This document shows, piece after piece, positions 45,288-53,439 of a DNA stretch of 64,000 nt. This DNA comes from Mycobacterium sp. IS-1742 (lineage in GTDB: Bacteria; Actinomycetota; Actinomycetes; Mycobacteriales; Mycobacteriaceae). The translations under genes were made by a program, and so were the position numbers. A model generated the notes under the pieces. It was not told the DNA's origin. It made no database searches and saw only the letters and a list, made by a program, of their open reading frames with translations. The stretch lies in the NCBI RefSeq assembly GCF_001500125.1, contig NZ_LQIV01000021.1, positions 1 to 64,000 on the forward strand, in the 5' to 3' direction. Positions within the stretch are counted from its first letter, which is position 1. Each line of letters opens with the position of its first letter.

Positions 45288-45839
45288 TCAGGACGGCAGC
45301 AGACGCTGCACCAGGCCTCTGGACACTTCCTCGGGACGGTACTGCTCGGCGGCGTACGCACCGATGGCGGTGATCGCGCCGGTCAGCGCGGGAACCGCCC
45401 ACTGCAACATGGTGAGCTGCTTCTGGGCGGCCGCCACCTCGGGCGGGGTGGTGGCAGCGGGCGTGGTGCCGTCGGAGACCGGGACGTCGCGGTGCGCGGA
45501 GACCTTCTGGCCGAGCATGCGGCTGTACGCCGTGACGCCGAGCGCGGCGACGGTCAGCACCGTCTTGGTCGCCGCCATGGTGGGCACACCCTGCTGAACC
45601 TTCATGCGGCCGAGGTCGTGTTTGAGCAGACCGGCGGCGCCGACCAGGTGCACCCCGATCGCGGCGGCGTTCACCGGGGTCCAGCGGTCCCAACCCTCGT
45701 TCGCGACCGCGCCGGCTCGCGAGGGGTCGCCCCCCGCTGCCGCGGCGGGGTTCAGCGCGACGGCGTTGGCCAGGGTGCCGCCGAACCACGCAGCGAGACC
45801 GAGATCGTGCAGTTGATGAAAGACGGTGGCGCGGGCCAT
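45288..45839 (-). CDS. Membrane-associated protein, SigF regulon candidate
   Basis: A 183-residue protein. The N-terminus MARATVFHQLHDLGLAAWFG and later hydrophobic stretches (AAIGVHLVGAAGLL, TKTVLTVAALGVTAYS, WAVPALTGAITAIGAYAA) suggest four helices, the last near the C-terminus. I recognise no functional motif. A GAGGAG Shine-Dalgarno fixes the ATG at 45839; the longer frame upstream is not needed. The SigF promoter 38-62 bases upstream indicates induction in stationary phase or stress. Confidence 0.8.
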   Translation of the reverse strand: MARATVFHQLHDLGLAAWFGGTLANAVALNPAAAAGGDPSRAGAVANEGWDRWTPVNAAAIGVHLVGAAGLLKHDLGRMKVQQGVPTMAATKTVLTVAALGVTAYSRMLGQKVSAHRDVPVSDGTTPAATTPPEVAAAQKQLTMLQWAVPALTGAITAIGAYAAEQYRPEEVSRGLVQRLLPS

Positions 45840-45876
45840 GAGAACTCCTCGAGCAGGATGACGTGAGGCCCGCGTC

Positions 45877-45901
45877 ATACCCGGGAGCCGGGATGGTAAA
45901 C
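45877..45901 (-). promoter_or_regulatory. SigF promoter, consensus match
   Basis: On the minus strand GTTT (45901-45898), a 15-base spacer and GGGTAT (45882-45877) match the mycobacterial SigF consensus at every position. The start codon of the downstream gene is 38 bases away. The promoter sits at the very end of the neighbouring methyltransferase gene region. Confidence 0.8.
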
Positions 45902-45903
45902 GG

Positions 45904-46530
45904 CTACCCGCGCCCCTTGATCCACCGCCACTGCCCAGGTGTCCACTCACCGGCGTCCGGAAGGCTGTCGCTCACCGCGGCCACCACACCCGGCCACCAC
46001 TCCGGGTGGTAGTCGTCCCCCGACAGCCAGCCGCCGGGCCTCACCTTCGGCGCCCACGCCGCGATGTCGGCGCACACGCTCTCGTAGTCGTGCCGGGCGT
46101 CGATGTGCACCCACGCCAGCGAGTCGTCGTCGAACATCCGTGACGCCGACACCGAGTCGGTGATCAGGAGCGCGACGGTGTCGGCGAACCCACAGGCGAT
46201 GACGTTGCGGTGCAGCAGCCCGGCGAACGTGCCTCCGCCGAACTCGACGGCGGGTCCGTGGGCGTTGATCTCGCGGGCGCCTTCGGGACCGCTCCCCCGG
46301 CATGTGTCGACGCCGACGATGTCTATCCGCCGACCCGACTGTTGCACGACCTCGGCCAGTGAGCACAGGCTCCGGCCGAGATAGCTGCCCACCTCCACGA
46401 ACCGGGGGGCGGCAGCCCGGTCCCCGCCGCCGAAGTGCGCGACGGCCTCCTCCTGGGCCTGCCGCCAGCCGAACCAGCCCGGGATGTCCTCCCAGCGTCG
46501 GACGGGAGCGTCGAAGGAATGCTGCACCAT
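45904..46530 (-). CDS. Class I SAM methyltransferase (Methyltransf_24 type)
   Basis: A 208-residue protein. PRFVEVGSYLGRSLCSLAEV is motif I, IVGVDTCRGSG carries the acidic residue after strand 2, and WVHIDARHDYESVCADIAAW with GGWLSGDDYHPEWWPGV is typical of the cephalosporin-hydroxylase/Methyltransf_24 group, which often acts on sugars or natural products. The ATG at 46530 lies 2 bases after the tenA stop, so the two genes are one operon. The substrate is unknown. Confidence 0.8.
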   Translation of the reverse strand: MVQHSFDAPVRRWEDIPGWFGWRQAQEEAVAHFGGGDRAAAPRFVEVGSYLGRSLCSLAEVVQQSGRRIDIVGVDTCRGSGPEGAREINAHGPAVEFGGGTFAGLLHRNVIACGFADTVALLITDSVSASRMFDDDSLAWVHIDARHDYESVCADIAAWAPKVRPGGWLSGDDYHPEWWPGVVAAVSDSLPDAGEWTPGQWRWIKGRG

Positions 46531-46532
46531 GA

Positions 46533-47219
46533 TCAGACCGGCCAGACCTCGCGGCGGTGCGCCGCGTCGAAGAACATCCACTCGTAGCGCGACGTCGTGA
46601 CGAAGTGGGCGCGCGCGGCGGCTTCCTCCGCTGCCGTCAGTGCGGGACCGGTGCGGTCGGCGAGGTCGAGGACCTGCGCGACGGTGGCGGCGAACTCCTC
46701 ACCCCCGTAGCTGTCGATCCACCGTTGGTACCGGGGGTCCGGCGAGCCACGCCCGATCAACTCTTCGCCCACCCGCGCGTAGATCCAGTAGCACGGCAGG
46801 ACCGCGGCGAGGCCTTCGGCGAAACTGCCGCCGTAGACCGTGGCGAGCAGGTAGCTGGTGTAGGCGCGGGTCGTCGGCGCCACCGGCACCCGGTCCACGC
46901 CGGCGGGGTCCAGCCCGATCTCCGGGAGCAGCGTCCGGTGCAGCGACAACTCGACCTCGACGATGTCCGAGGCGTGGCGGGCGAACATCGCGGTGTCCGC
47001 CAGGGTCGGGGCCTTCGCGCCGACCACGGCGAGTGCCCGCGCGTAGTCCCGCAGATAGTGCACGTCCTGGGCGACATAGTGCGCGAAGACGTCCTGATCC
47101 AGGGTGCCGTCGGTGAGCCCCGCGGTGAACGGGTGGGCCATGATCGCCGAGAAGATCGGCACGGTCTCGCTCCACAGCCGCTGTGACCAGGTGTTCGTCG
47201 ATTCGTCAGGCGCGTCCAT
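46533..47219 (-). CDS. tenA: TenA-family aminopyrimidine aminohydrolase/thiaminase II
   Basis: A 228-residue all-helical protein. WSETVPIFSAIMAHPFTAGL opens the fold; FAHYVAQDVHYLRDYARAL and LPCYWIYARVGEEL carry conserved residues, the latter with the nucleophilic Cys. RYEWMFFDAAHRREVWP ends it. TenA salvages degraded thiamine pyrimidine. The ATG at 47219 stands 7 bases after a -10 hexamer. It is 2 bases upstream of the methyltransferase gene, whose role in thiamine salvage is unclear. Confidence 0.9.
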   Translation of the reverse strand: MDAPDESTNTWSQRLWSETVPIFSAIMAHPFTAGLTDGTLDQDVFAHYVAQDVHYLRDYARALAVVGAKAPTLADTAMFARHASDIVEVELSLHRTLLPEIGLDPAGVDRVPVAPTTRAYTSYLLATVYGGSFAEGLAAVLPCYWIYARVGEELIGRGSPDPRYQRWIDSYGGEEFAATVAQVLDLADRTGPALTAAEEAAARAHFVTTSRYEWMFFDAAHRREVWPV

Positions 47220-47226
47220 CGCGGTC

Positions 47227-47232
47227 AACGTA
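47227..47232 (-). promoter_or_regulatory. -10 element, leaderless promoter of tenA
   Basis: On the minus strand TACGTT (TANNNT) is followed by 7 bases and the tenA ATG. It lies immediately downstream of the GGDEF gene stop. Confidence 0.45.
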
Positions 47233-48312
47233 TCAGCAGCACGCGGTGCGGTCGTCGTGACGGAACCGGTTGCCGCCGGCACGCTTCGCCGCATACATGG
47301 CGTGGTCGGCGGCGCCGATGAGCGTGTGGATCACGGTCTGGCCCTCCCCCTCCACCGGCAGGCACACCGCCGCGACACCGACGCTGGCGGTGACCCGGAA
47401 CGGGACCACTTCCACGGCGGCGCACATGCGCTGGGCCCAGTCGTCGATCCGCCCGGCCTCGAGGAGGTCGGCGATCAGGAACTCCTCACCTCCGAGCCGG
47501 CCCACGACCGCGGTCTCGCCTGATCCGCCGCGCAGTGCGCGGGCGACGGCGACGAGCGCCTCGTCACCGACCGCGTGCCCGTGACTGTCGTTGAGTTGTT
47601 TGAAGTCGTCGAGGTCGATCACCGCCACCGCGAGATGGACGTGCCGGTCGCGGTGCGCGGTCAGCAGGTGCTCGATCTGCTGGTAGACCGCGCGCCGGTT
47701 GAGCAGACCCGTGAGGGGATCGCGGGCGGCCCGCAGCAGATCCGCGCCGAGCGCGTGGACGACGGCCTGCACGGCGAACGGGACCGCGATGTTGAGCACC
47801 AGGACCAGCAGGAGCAGGCCGACGGCCAGTGCCGGGTCGGCGGTCTCGACGGCGAGCCGGGTCGCCTGCAGCACACCGACGTACAGCGCGACGCCGAAGT
47901 TGTACACCATGTACCCGGGCGTGTGGAACAGCGCGATGTACCCGCCGGTGGTGGCGAAGACCGTGCAGCCCATCAGCCCGACCATCGGGTCGTCCTGCAC
48001 GCAGCACGCCAGTGTGATGAACAGGTTCGCCGCCAGGATGTAGGCGACCGACTGACCGCGCGTGGGCCAGCGAAGCGCCCACAGCACGGCGGCGACCAGC
48101 CCGCCGAGCACCGCGGTCCGGGTCAGCACCTCGGTGACGCCGCCGTCCGGCCCCTGCGCTCCCATCGCCAGAATCGCGGGAACGAGCGCCAGCGCCGCGG
48201 TGCTGAACGCCAGATTCCACCGCGCCACCCCGAGCATCCCGCGGGCCCGTAGGTATCCGGTGATCCAGTCGAAGTGGTCCGGTTGCCGCCACCACCGACG
48301 AAGCGCTCGCAC
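47233..48312 (-). CDS. GGDEF diguanylate cyclase with membrane sensor
   Basis: A 359-residue protein. Residues about 25-190 contain five to six membrane helices (MASE-like sensor). The GGDEF domain starts at RDPLTGLLNRRAVYQQIE, has IDLDDFKQLNDSHGHAVGD for metal and GTP binding, and a perfect active-site GGEEF at residues 274-278. The inhibitory RxxD motif five residues before it is absent (GETA), so product inhibition is unlikely. No EAL domain is attached. I chose the GTG at 48312 because AAGGGG lies 8 bases upstream; an ATG at 48348 would add 12 residues. It makes cyclic di-GMP. Confidence 0.88.
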   Translation of the reverse strand: MRALRRWWRQPDHFDWITGYLRARGMLGVARWNLAFSTAALALVPAILAMGAQGPDGGVTEVLTRTAVLGGLVAAVLWALRWPTRGQSVAYILAANLFITLACCVQDDPMVGLMGCTVFATTGGYIALFHTPGYMVYNFGVALYVGVLQATRLAVETADPALAVGLLLLVLVLNIAVPFAVQAVVHALGADLLRAARDPLTGLLNRRAVYQQIEHLLTAHRDRHVHLAVAVIDLDDFKQLNDSHGHAVGDEALVAVARALRGGSGETAVVGRLGGEEFLIADLLEAGRIDDWAQRMCAAVEVVPFRVTASVGVAAVCLPVEGEGQTVIHTLIGAADHAMYAAKRAGGNRFRHDDRTACC

Positions 48313-48422
48313 CAGCGATCCCCCCTTACGCCACTGGCTCCCGCACATTCGCTGGACATCACCGGCGGTGCTCGCCGCAGCCTAGCGCAGAGGTCTCGGA
48401 CCGACCTTCCGAGCGCGGCATG

Positions 48423-48447
48423 GTTGGCAAAGCGTCCGCGCGGGTAA
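48423..48447 (+). promoter_or_regulatory. SigF-like promoter of the SQR-like gene
   Basis: GTTG at 48423-48426, a 15-base spacer and GGGTAA at 48442-48447 differ from the SigF consensus at one position in each box. The GTG start at 48457 is 9 bases downstream. Confidence 0.4.
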
Positions 48448-48456
48448 CGCCTGCGC

Positions 48457-49668
48457 GTGAACACCACCGCCGACCCGGTCGACCGTTCCTTCGATGTCCT
48501 GGTCGTCGGCGGCGGCAACGCCGGGGTGAGTGCGGCCGCGCGCCTGATCCGCAAGGGCATCGCCGACGTCGCGTTGATCGAACCGCAGCGCGTCCACACC
48601 TACCGGCCGTTGCTGTCCTACGTCGGCGGCGGGCAGGCGTCGATGCGTGACGCCGAGCGGACTCAGCGGTCGGTGACCCCACGCGGGTGCACCTGGCTCC
48701 AGGACTCGGTGGTGATGATCGACGCGTCCGACCGCACGGTGTGGTGCGCGACGGGCCGCCGGTACCGCTATCGGGACCTCATCCTCGGCACCGGCCTGGT
48801 ACCCGACACCGGCGCGCTGCCGGGCCTCCACACCGCACTGGACGCGCCGGGAGTCGCGAGCAACTACGTGAACCGCGCGGAGGAGACCTGGCGGCTCGTG
48901 CAGGCCATGCCTCGGGGAGGACGCGCGGTGTTCACCGTGCCACGCCCGCCGGTGAGCTGCACCGCGACGACGATCAAACCGCTGTTCCTCGCCGCCGCGC
49001 ACTGGAAGCGCACGGGGCGCTTCCCCGGGGTGGACATCACCCTGGTGGTCGACCGCCCGGAGCTGGTCCCGGCCCCGCGCATCGACGCCCGACTGCGCGA
49101 GCATCTGCGGGCTCTGAATGTGCGCGTCCTGTTCGACACCGCGGTGACCGAACTGAGTCCCGGCCGGCGCAGCATCACGGTCACCGGCCGCGACGGCAGC
49201 GACGAACACCTGCCGTACGACATGCTGCATCTCGTGCCGCCGTTCCGCGGCGCCCGGTGGCTGGAAGGTTCGGGGCTGACCGATGCGCAGCCACACGGCC
49301 TCATCGACATCGATCCGGAGACCCTCAGACACCGGGCATTCCCGGAGGTCTGGGCGGCCGGCGACGCCGCGGCCGTCGAGACGGACCCGTCGGGCGGTGC
49401 GCTGCGCAGGCAGGTCTCCATCCTGGTCGACAACCTGCTCGCCGCCCGCGACGGCCGACAGCTCCAGCGGTACGACGGTTACACGGTCGCGCCGGTCACG
49501 ACCGACGCGCACCGCTTGATCCCCGGTGAGTACGACCGATCCGGATCGGTGGCATCGTCGCTGCCGTCGTTCGTCGACCCGCTCGAATCCCGTCGCATCG
49601 CCTGGGCGTTCGACCGCTACGTACTGCCCCGCACCTACTGGAACCTCATCCTCAAGGGGCGCGTCTGA
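48457..49668 (+). CDS. SQR/type II NADH dehydrogenase-like flavoprotein
   Basis: A 403-residue flavoprotein of the sulfide:quinone oxidoreductase group. FDVLVVGGGNAGVSAAARLI binds FAD; TGLVPDTGALPG and FPEVWAAGDAAAVETD are the second flavin motifs. PPVSCTATTIKPLFLAA has one Cys where SQR has its catalytic Cys, and the C-terminus YWNLILKGRV resembles the quinone/membrane-contact end. The other SQR cysteines are not evident, so the donor may be sulfide, a persulfide or another reductant. The start is GTG at 48457. It ends 4 bases from the convergent LysR gene. Confidence 0.82.
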   Translation: MNTTADPVDRSFDVLVVGGGNAGVSAAARLIRKGIADVALIEPQRVHTYRPLLSYVGGGQASMRDAERTQRSVTPRGCTWLQDSVVMIDASDRTVWCATGRRYRYRDLILGTGLVPDTGALPGLHTALDAPGVASNYVNRAEETWRLVQAMPRGGRAVFTVPRPPVSCTATTIKPLFLAAAHWKRTGRFPGVDITLVVDRPELVPAPRIDARLREHLRALNVRVLFDTAVTELSPGRRSITVTGRDGSDEHLPYDMLHLVPPFRGARWLEGSGLTDAQPHGLIDIDPETLRHRAFPEVWAAGDAAAVETDPSGGALRRQVSILVDNLLAARDGRQLQRYDGYTVAPVTTDAHRLIPGEYDRSGSVASSLPSFVDPLESRRIAWAFDRYVLPRTYWNLILKGRV

Positions 49669-49672
49669 ATTC

Positions 49673-50587
49673 TCAGCGCCGCCGTGGCAGACCGCCCGCC
49701 GCGGACCGGACCGCAGCGGTGAGCCGGGCCACGAGCGGGCTGTCGAGCTTCCAGCACTGCCAGTACAGCGGGACGTCGAGGTGGACGTCGGCGACGCGGA
49801 CGAACGCACCGTCGGCCAGGTCGGGCGCGGCCAGTTGTTCCGGGTACATCCCCCAGCCCAGCCCGGCGCGCACCGCCGCGCCGAACCCCTCGGCGGTGGG
49901 CACGTAGTGCACCGGGCGGGTGATCGCGCGGCGAAATGCCCTGCGAATCAACATGTCCTGCAACGCATCGTCACGATTCCACGCCAACGACGGGGCGTGC
50001 GCCGCGGTGGCCGCGGTGAACCCGTCGGACAGGTGGCGCTCCACGAACGCCGCGCTTGCGACGGGCAGGTACCGCATCACCCCGAGGGGCTGCACCCGGC
50101 AGCCGGGCACGGGGCTGCGCTCGGTGGTGACCGCCCCCATCACCACGCCTTCGCGCAGCAACCGCGCCGAGTGGTCCTGATCCTCGATCCGCAGGTCGAA
50201 CAACACGTCGCCGACGTCGCCGAGCACGGCGGTGAACCACGTCGCCATGGAGTCCGCGTTGACGGCGACCGCCACCCGCGGCGTGCGGGCGGCGCCCGGA
50301 CCGCCGAGCTCGCCGAGCGCCTCGGCCTCCAGGAGGGCCGTCTGCGCGGCGAGCCGGAGCAGCGGGACACCCGATGGTGTTGCGCGGCAGGGCTTCTCCC
50401 GCACCACCAGCACCTGTCCGACCCGCTGCTCGAGCGCTTTGATGCGCTGACTCACCGCGGACGGTGTCACGTGCAGATGCGCGGCGGCCGCGTCGAAACT
50501 GCCGAACTCGACCACCGCGGCGAGCGCGGCGAGCTGGTCGGCGCCGAGACGGGTCTCATCGCGCGGCCGGGGCGCAGAAGTGATCAC
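49673..50587 (-). CDS. LysR-family regulator, ArgP/LysG type
   Basis: A 304-residue regulator. The winged helix is at residues about 18-75 (LAALAAVVEFGSFDAAAAHL, TPSAVSQRIKALEQRVGQVL). The effector domain has VAVNADSMATWF, the ArgP/LysG hallmark of basic-amino-acid sensing. LysG normally stands divergent to the lysE exporter; here the divergent neighbour is a purine-type permease 74 bases away. Either the regulator controls that permease or it acts elsewhere. The start is GTG at 50587. Confidence 0.88.
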   Translation of the reverse strand: MITSAPRPRDETRLGADQLAALAAVVEFGSFDAAAAHLHVTPSAVSQRIKALEQRVGQVLVVREKPCRATPSGVPLLRLAAQTALLEAEALGELGGPGAARTPRVAVAVNADSMATWFTAVLGDVGDVLFDLRIEDQDHSARLLREGVVMGAVTTERSPVPGCRVQPLGVMRYLPVASAAFVERHLSDGFTAATAAHAPSLAWNRDDALQDMLIRRAFRRAITRPVHYVPTAEGFGAAVRAGLGWGMYPEQLAAPDLADGAFVRVADVHLDVPLYWQCWKLDSPLVARLTAAVRSAAGGLPRRR

Positions 50588-50661
50588 CGCCCCAATCTAG
50601 GAACGTCGCGCCGCCGCCGTGGTAACTCGCCGTCCGCGGCGGTGCACCTTAGGGTCGTCCC

Positions 50662-52077
50662 ATGAATCGCCTCGATCGCTTCTTCGAGATCTCGGCACGC
50701 GGGTCCACGCTCGGCGCCGAGGTCCGTGGTGGCCTCGTCACGTTCATCGCGATGGCCTACATCATCGTGCTGAACCCGATCATCCTGTCGAGTTCGGTCG
50801 ACGTCGAGGGCAACTCGTTGCAGTTCGCCCAGGTTTCGGCGACCACGGCGCTCGCCGCGGGCGTGATGACGATCCTGTTCGGGCTGATCGCGCGGTTGCC
50901 GTTCGCCTTCGCCGCCGGGCTCGGGATCAACTCGTTCCTGGCGACGACGGTGGTCGGCGAGGTCACCTGGCCCGAGGCGATGGGCCTGGTCGTCATCAAC
51001 GGCCTGATCATCGTGCTGCTGGCGGTGACCGGGCTGCGTCGGCTGGTGTTCGACGCGGTGCCCATGCAGCTCAAACTGGCGATCACCGCGGGCATCGGGC
51101 TGTTCATCCTGTTCATCGGCCTCGTCGACGCCGGTTTCGTCAGCTCGACCGGTTCGGCCTCGCCCCCGGTCGGCCTCGGGACCGACGGGCTGGGCTCGAT
51201 CAGCACGGTGCCGACCGTCATCTTCGTGGTCACGCTGCTGGTCACCGGGGTGCTGGTCGCACGGCGGGTGCGCGGCGGCATCCTCATCGGCTTGGTGGCG
51301 GGCACCGCGATCGCGGTCGTCGTCGAGGCGATCTGGGATCTGGGCTCGGCGCAGGACAAGGACGGCGGCTGGAGCCTGTCGGTGCCGCAGCTGTCCGGTT
51401 CGCCGTTCGCGTTCCCGGATCTGTCGCTGGTCGGCGAGTTCAGCCTCACCGACAGCTTCCAACGCATCGGCATCCTCGCGGCGGTGATGCTCGTCTTCAC
51501 GTTGGTGTTCGCGAACTTCTTCGACGCGATGGGCACGTTCACCGGGCTGTCGAGGGAGGCGGGTCTCTCCGACGATCGGGGTACCTTCCCGCGGTTGCGC
51601 TCCGCGCTGATCGTCGAAGGCGCGGGCGCGGCGGTCGGCGGCGCGTCGTCGGCGTCGTCCAACACGGTGTTCATCGAATCCGGGGCCGGCATCGAAGAGG
51701 GTGCGCGCACCGGTCTGGCGAACCTCGTGACCGGCGCCCTGTTCCTCGCCGCGATGTTCGTCTCCCCCTTGGCGTCGATCGTGCCGACGGAGGTGGCGGC
51801 GGCCGCGCTGGTGATCGTGGGGGCGATGATGGTCTCGCAGCTGCGGCACATCGAGCTGTCGGAGTTCTCGGTGGTGCTACCGGTGGTCCTCACCGTGGCT
51901 GCCATGCCGTTCACGTACTCCATCGCCAACGGCATCGGTGTCGGGTTCATCTCGTGGGTGGTCGTTCGCTCCGGCGCGGGTAAGGCCCGCGAGATCAGCC
52001 CGCTGCTGTGGGTGGTCGCCGCCGGCTTCCTCGTGTACTTCGCCCGCAGCTGGATCGAGAACCTCATGGGCGTCTGA
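50662..52077 (+). CDS. NCS2-family purine/nucleobase permease (AzgA-like)
   Basis: A 471-residue transporter with about 12-14 membrane helices. RGGLVTFIAMAYIIVLNPI is the family N-terminal segment; PFAFAAGLGINSFLATTVVG and VFANFFDAMGTFTGLSREAG are AzgA/PbuG motifs, and ASSASSNTVFIESGAGIEEG the signature loop. It probably imports adenine, guanine or hypoxanthine with protons. The last 201 bases are antisense to an extended reading frame of the convergent YihY gene. Confidence 0.9.
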   Translation: MNRLDRFFEISARGSTLGAEVRGGLVTFIAMAYIIVLNPIILSSSVDVEGNSLQFAQVSATTALAAGVMTILFGLIARLPFAFAAGLGINSFLATTVVGEVTWPEAMGLVVINGLIIVLLAVTGLRRLVFDAVPMQLKLAITAGIGLFILFIGLVDAGFVSSTGSASPPVGLGTDGLGSISTVPTVIFVVTLLVTGVLVARRVRGGILIGLVAGTAIAVVVEAIWDLGSAQDKDGGWSLSVPQLSGSPFAFPDLSLVGEFSLTDSFQRIGILAAVMLVFTLVFANFFDAMGTFTGLSREAGLSDDRGTFPRLRSALIVEGAGAAVGGASSASSNTVFIESGAGIEEGARTGLANLVTGALFLAAMFVSPLASIVPTEVAAAALVIVGAMMVSQLRHIELSEFSVVLPVVLTVAAMPFTYSIANGIGVGFISWVVVRSGAGKAREISPLLWVVAAGFLVYFARSWIENLMGV

Positions 52078-53040
52078 GCGGTTGGCCTCGAACGTCACCG
52101 CCACGTGTTGAAAACCCTTGACCCGCTCGGCTTTCGCCTTACGGGTGTAGGTGCGGCGGTCGGCGGAGGTCAGGGTCACCGCATCGGTGAACGGGGTGAG
52201 CAGCGCGCGCGGATACAACCGGTCGACCCGCACCACATTGAGCTCCGCGCACAGCACCAGGCTGACCGAGATGAGATAGAGGAACGCCAGCAGTCCGAGG
52301 ACGAGGGCGAACACGGTGTTGGTGGCGCTGGCCGAACTGACCGTCCGCGCGACGTAGCCGGCGCCGAACCACTGCAGGAACTGCCAGACCAGTGCTCCGG
52401 CGAGCGCGCCGGGCAGCACCTGGCGGTAGGTGAGTTCGCGGCTCGTCGTCGTCCGGAACGCCACCAGCAGGATGCCGGTGTTGATCGCGATGGTCCCCAC
52501 CAGGACGCCGGCCGTGCCGAACACGCCGAGATCGTCGACGGCCCGCCCGACGGCGGACAGCACCGTTGCCGCGATCGCCGCCGACCCCAGCACCAGCAGG
52601 AGCAGCAGACTGCGGATCCGTGACCGGATCGGATCCGGACGCACGTTGCGGGGCACCGCCCACACCGTGTTCATCGCGTTCTGAACGGCCTGTCCGACAC
52701 CGGATCCGCCGTAGAGCGCACCGAGGATGCCGACCACCACGGCGACCGCCCCGCCGCTGAGCTGTTCGGGCTGTGCCAGCTGCTCCCCGATCAGCGGGAA
52801 CTGGCTGACGGTCGACTCCACGATCTGCTGCTGCAGATCCGGGCGGCCGACGAGCACCACACCCAGCACGGTGGTGAGCAGGAGCAGCAGCGGGAACAGT
52901 GAGACGAAGGCGTAGTAGGTGATCAGCGCCGCGAGGTAACCGCCCTGGTCGTCGACGTACTTGTAGATCACCGCGAGGATGTAGCCGATGACGCGGCTGC
53001 GCTGTTGCAGCCTGTCGAGCCAACCGATCACCGCAGCCAC
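51877..53040 (-). CDS. YihY/BrkB-family membrane protein, extended C-terminus
   Basis: A 387-residue protein. Six membrane helices lie in residues about 15-290 (AALITYYAFVSLFPLLLLLT, GILGALYGGSGVGQAVQNAM, FALVLGLLAFLYLISVSLVL). YihY proteins are conserved, of unknown transport function. The family core ends near GFQHVAVTFEAN at about residue 320. The remaining 67 residues are read antisense to the NCS2 permease gene and look like low-hydrophobic shadow sequence (HEEAGGDHPQQ). GTG at 53040 is annotated, but a GTG at 53031 has GAAAGG at a better distance. Confidence 0.85.
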   Translation of the reverse strand: MAAVIGWLDRLQQRSRVIGYILAVIYKYVDDQGGYLAALITYYAFVSLFPLLLLLTTVLGVVLVGRPDLQQQIVESTVSQFPLIGEQLAQPEQLSGGAVAVVVGILGALYGGSGVGQAVQNAMNTVWAVPRNVRPDPIRSRIRSLLLLLVLGSAAIAATVLSAVGRAVDDLGVFGTAGVLVGTIAINTGILLVAFRTTTSRELTYRQVLPGALAGALVWQFLQWFGAGYVARTVSSASATNTVFALVLGLLAFLYLISVSLVLCAELNVVRVDRLYPRALLTPFTDAVTLTSADRRTYTRKAKAERVKGFQHVAVTFEANRSDAHEVLDPAAGEVHEEAGGDHPQQRADLAGLTRAGANDHPRDEPDTDAVGDGVRERHGSHGEDHR

Positions 53041-53061
53041 CTTTCGGACAGTGCGCCCGGC

Positions 53062-53085
53062 ATACCCCCTGCGACCGGTGAAAAC
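53062..53085 (-). promoter_or_regulatory. SigF promoter of the YihY gene
   Basis: On the minus strand GTTT (53085-53082), a 14-base spacer and GGGTAT (53067-53062) match the SigF boxes perfectly; the spacer is one base shorter than the common 15-17. The start codon is 22-31 bases downstream. Confidence 0.65.
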
Positions 53086-53109
53086 ACCCCGAGGTGGTCC
53101 GCGAACCGC

Positions 53110-53439
53110 CTAGGCGTCGGCGGGCTTCGCCGGTTCCACGGTGGCCAGTTGGTCGATGCCGCTGATCCGCAGCACCGGGATCAGGTACGGATTGGCGACC
53201 AGGCGCATCTGCGGCACCTGATCGGCGTGCACCGACAACGCACCGATCGCTGCGCTGTCCAGGTATTCGACGGCGCTGAGGTCCACCGTCACCGTGCCTG
53301 CGCCGTCCGCCGCCTCGATCACGGTCACCAGTGCGCGGGTGAACGTGTCGACGTTGCTCAGGTCGATCTCGCCCACGGCGACCAGGAGAGGGCTGCCGTC
53401 GGTGTGCCGGTCGGCGTTGACGGTGAGCTGCGTGACCAT
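53110..53439 (-). CDS. STAS anti-anti-sigma factor
   Basis: A 109-residue stand-alone STAS protein. LLVAVGEIDLSNVDTFTRAL opens the fold, and VTVDLSAVEYLDSAAIGALS is the phosphorylatable loop, with Ser in DSAAIG at the position that RsbW-type kinases modify. The ATG at 53439 shares one base with the stop of the large hybrid kinase gene (TGATG), so the two are made together. It is the natural substrate of that protein's SpoIIE-type phosphatase and RsbW-like kinase domains. Confidence 0.9.
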   Translation of the reverse strand: MVTQLTVNADRHTDGSPLLVAVGEIDLSNVDTFTRALVTVIEAADGAGTVTVDLSAVEYLDSAAIGALSVHADQVPQMRLVANPYLIPVLRISGIDQLATVEPAKPADA

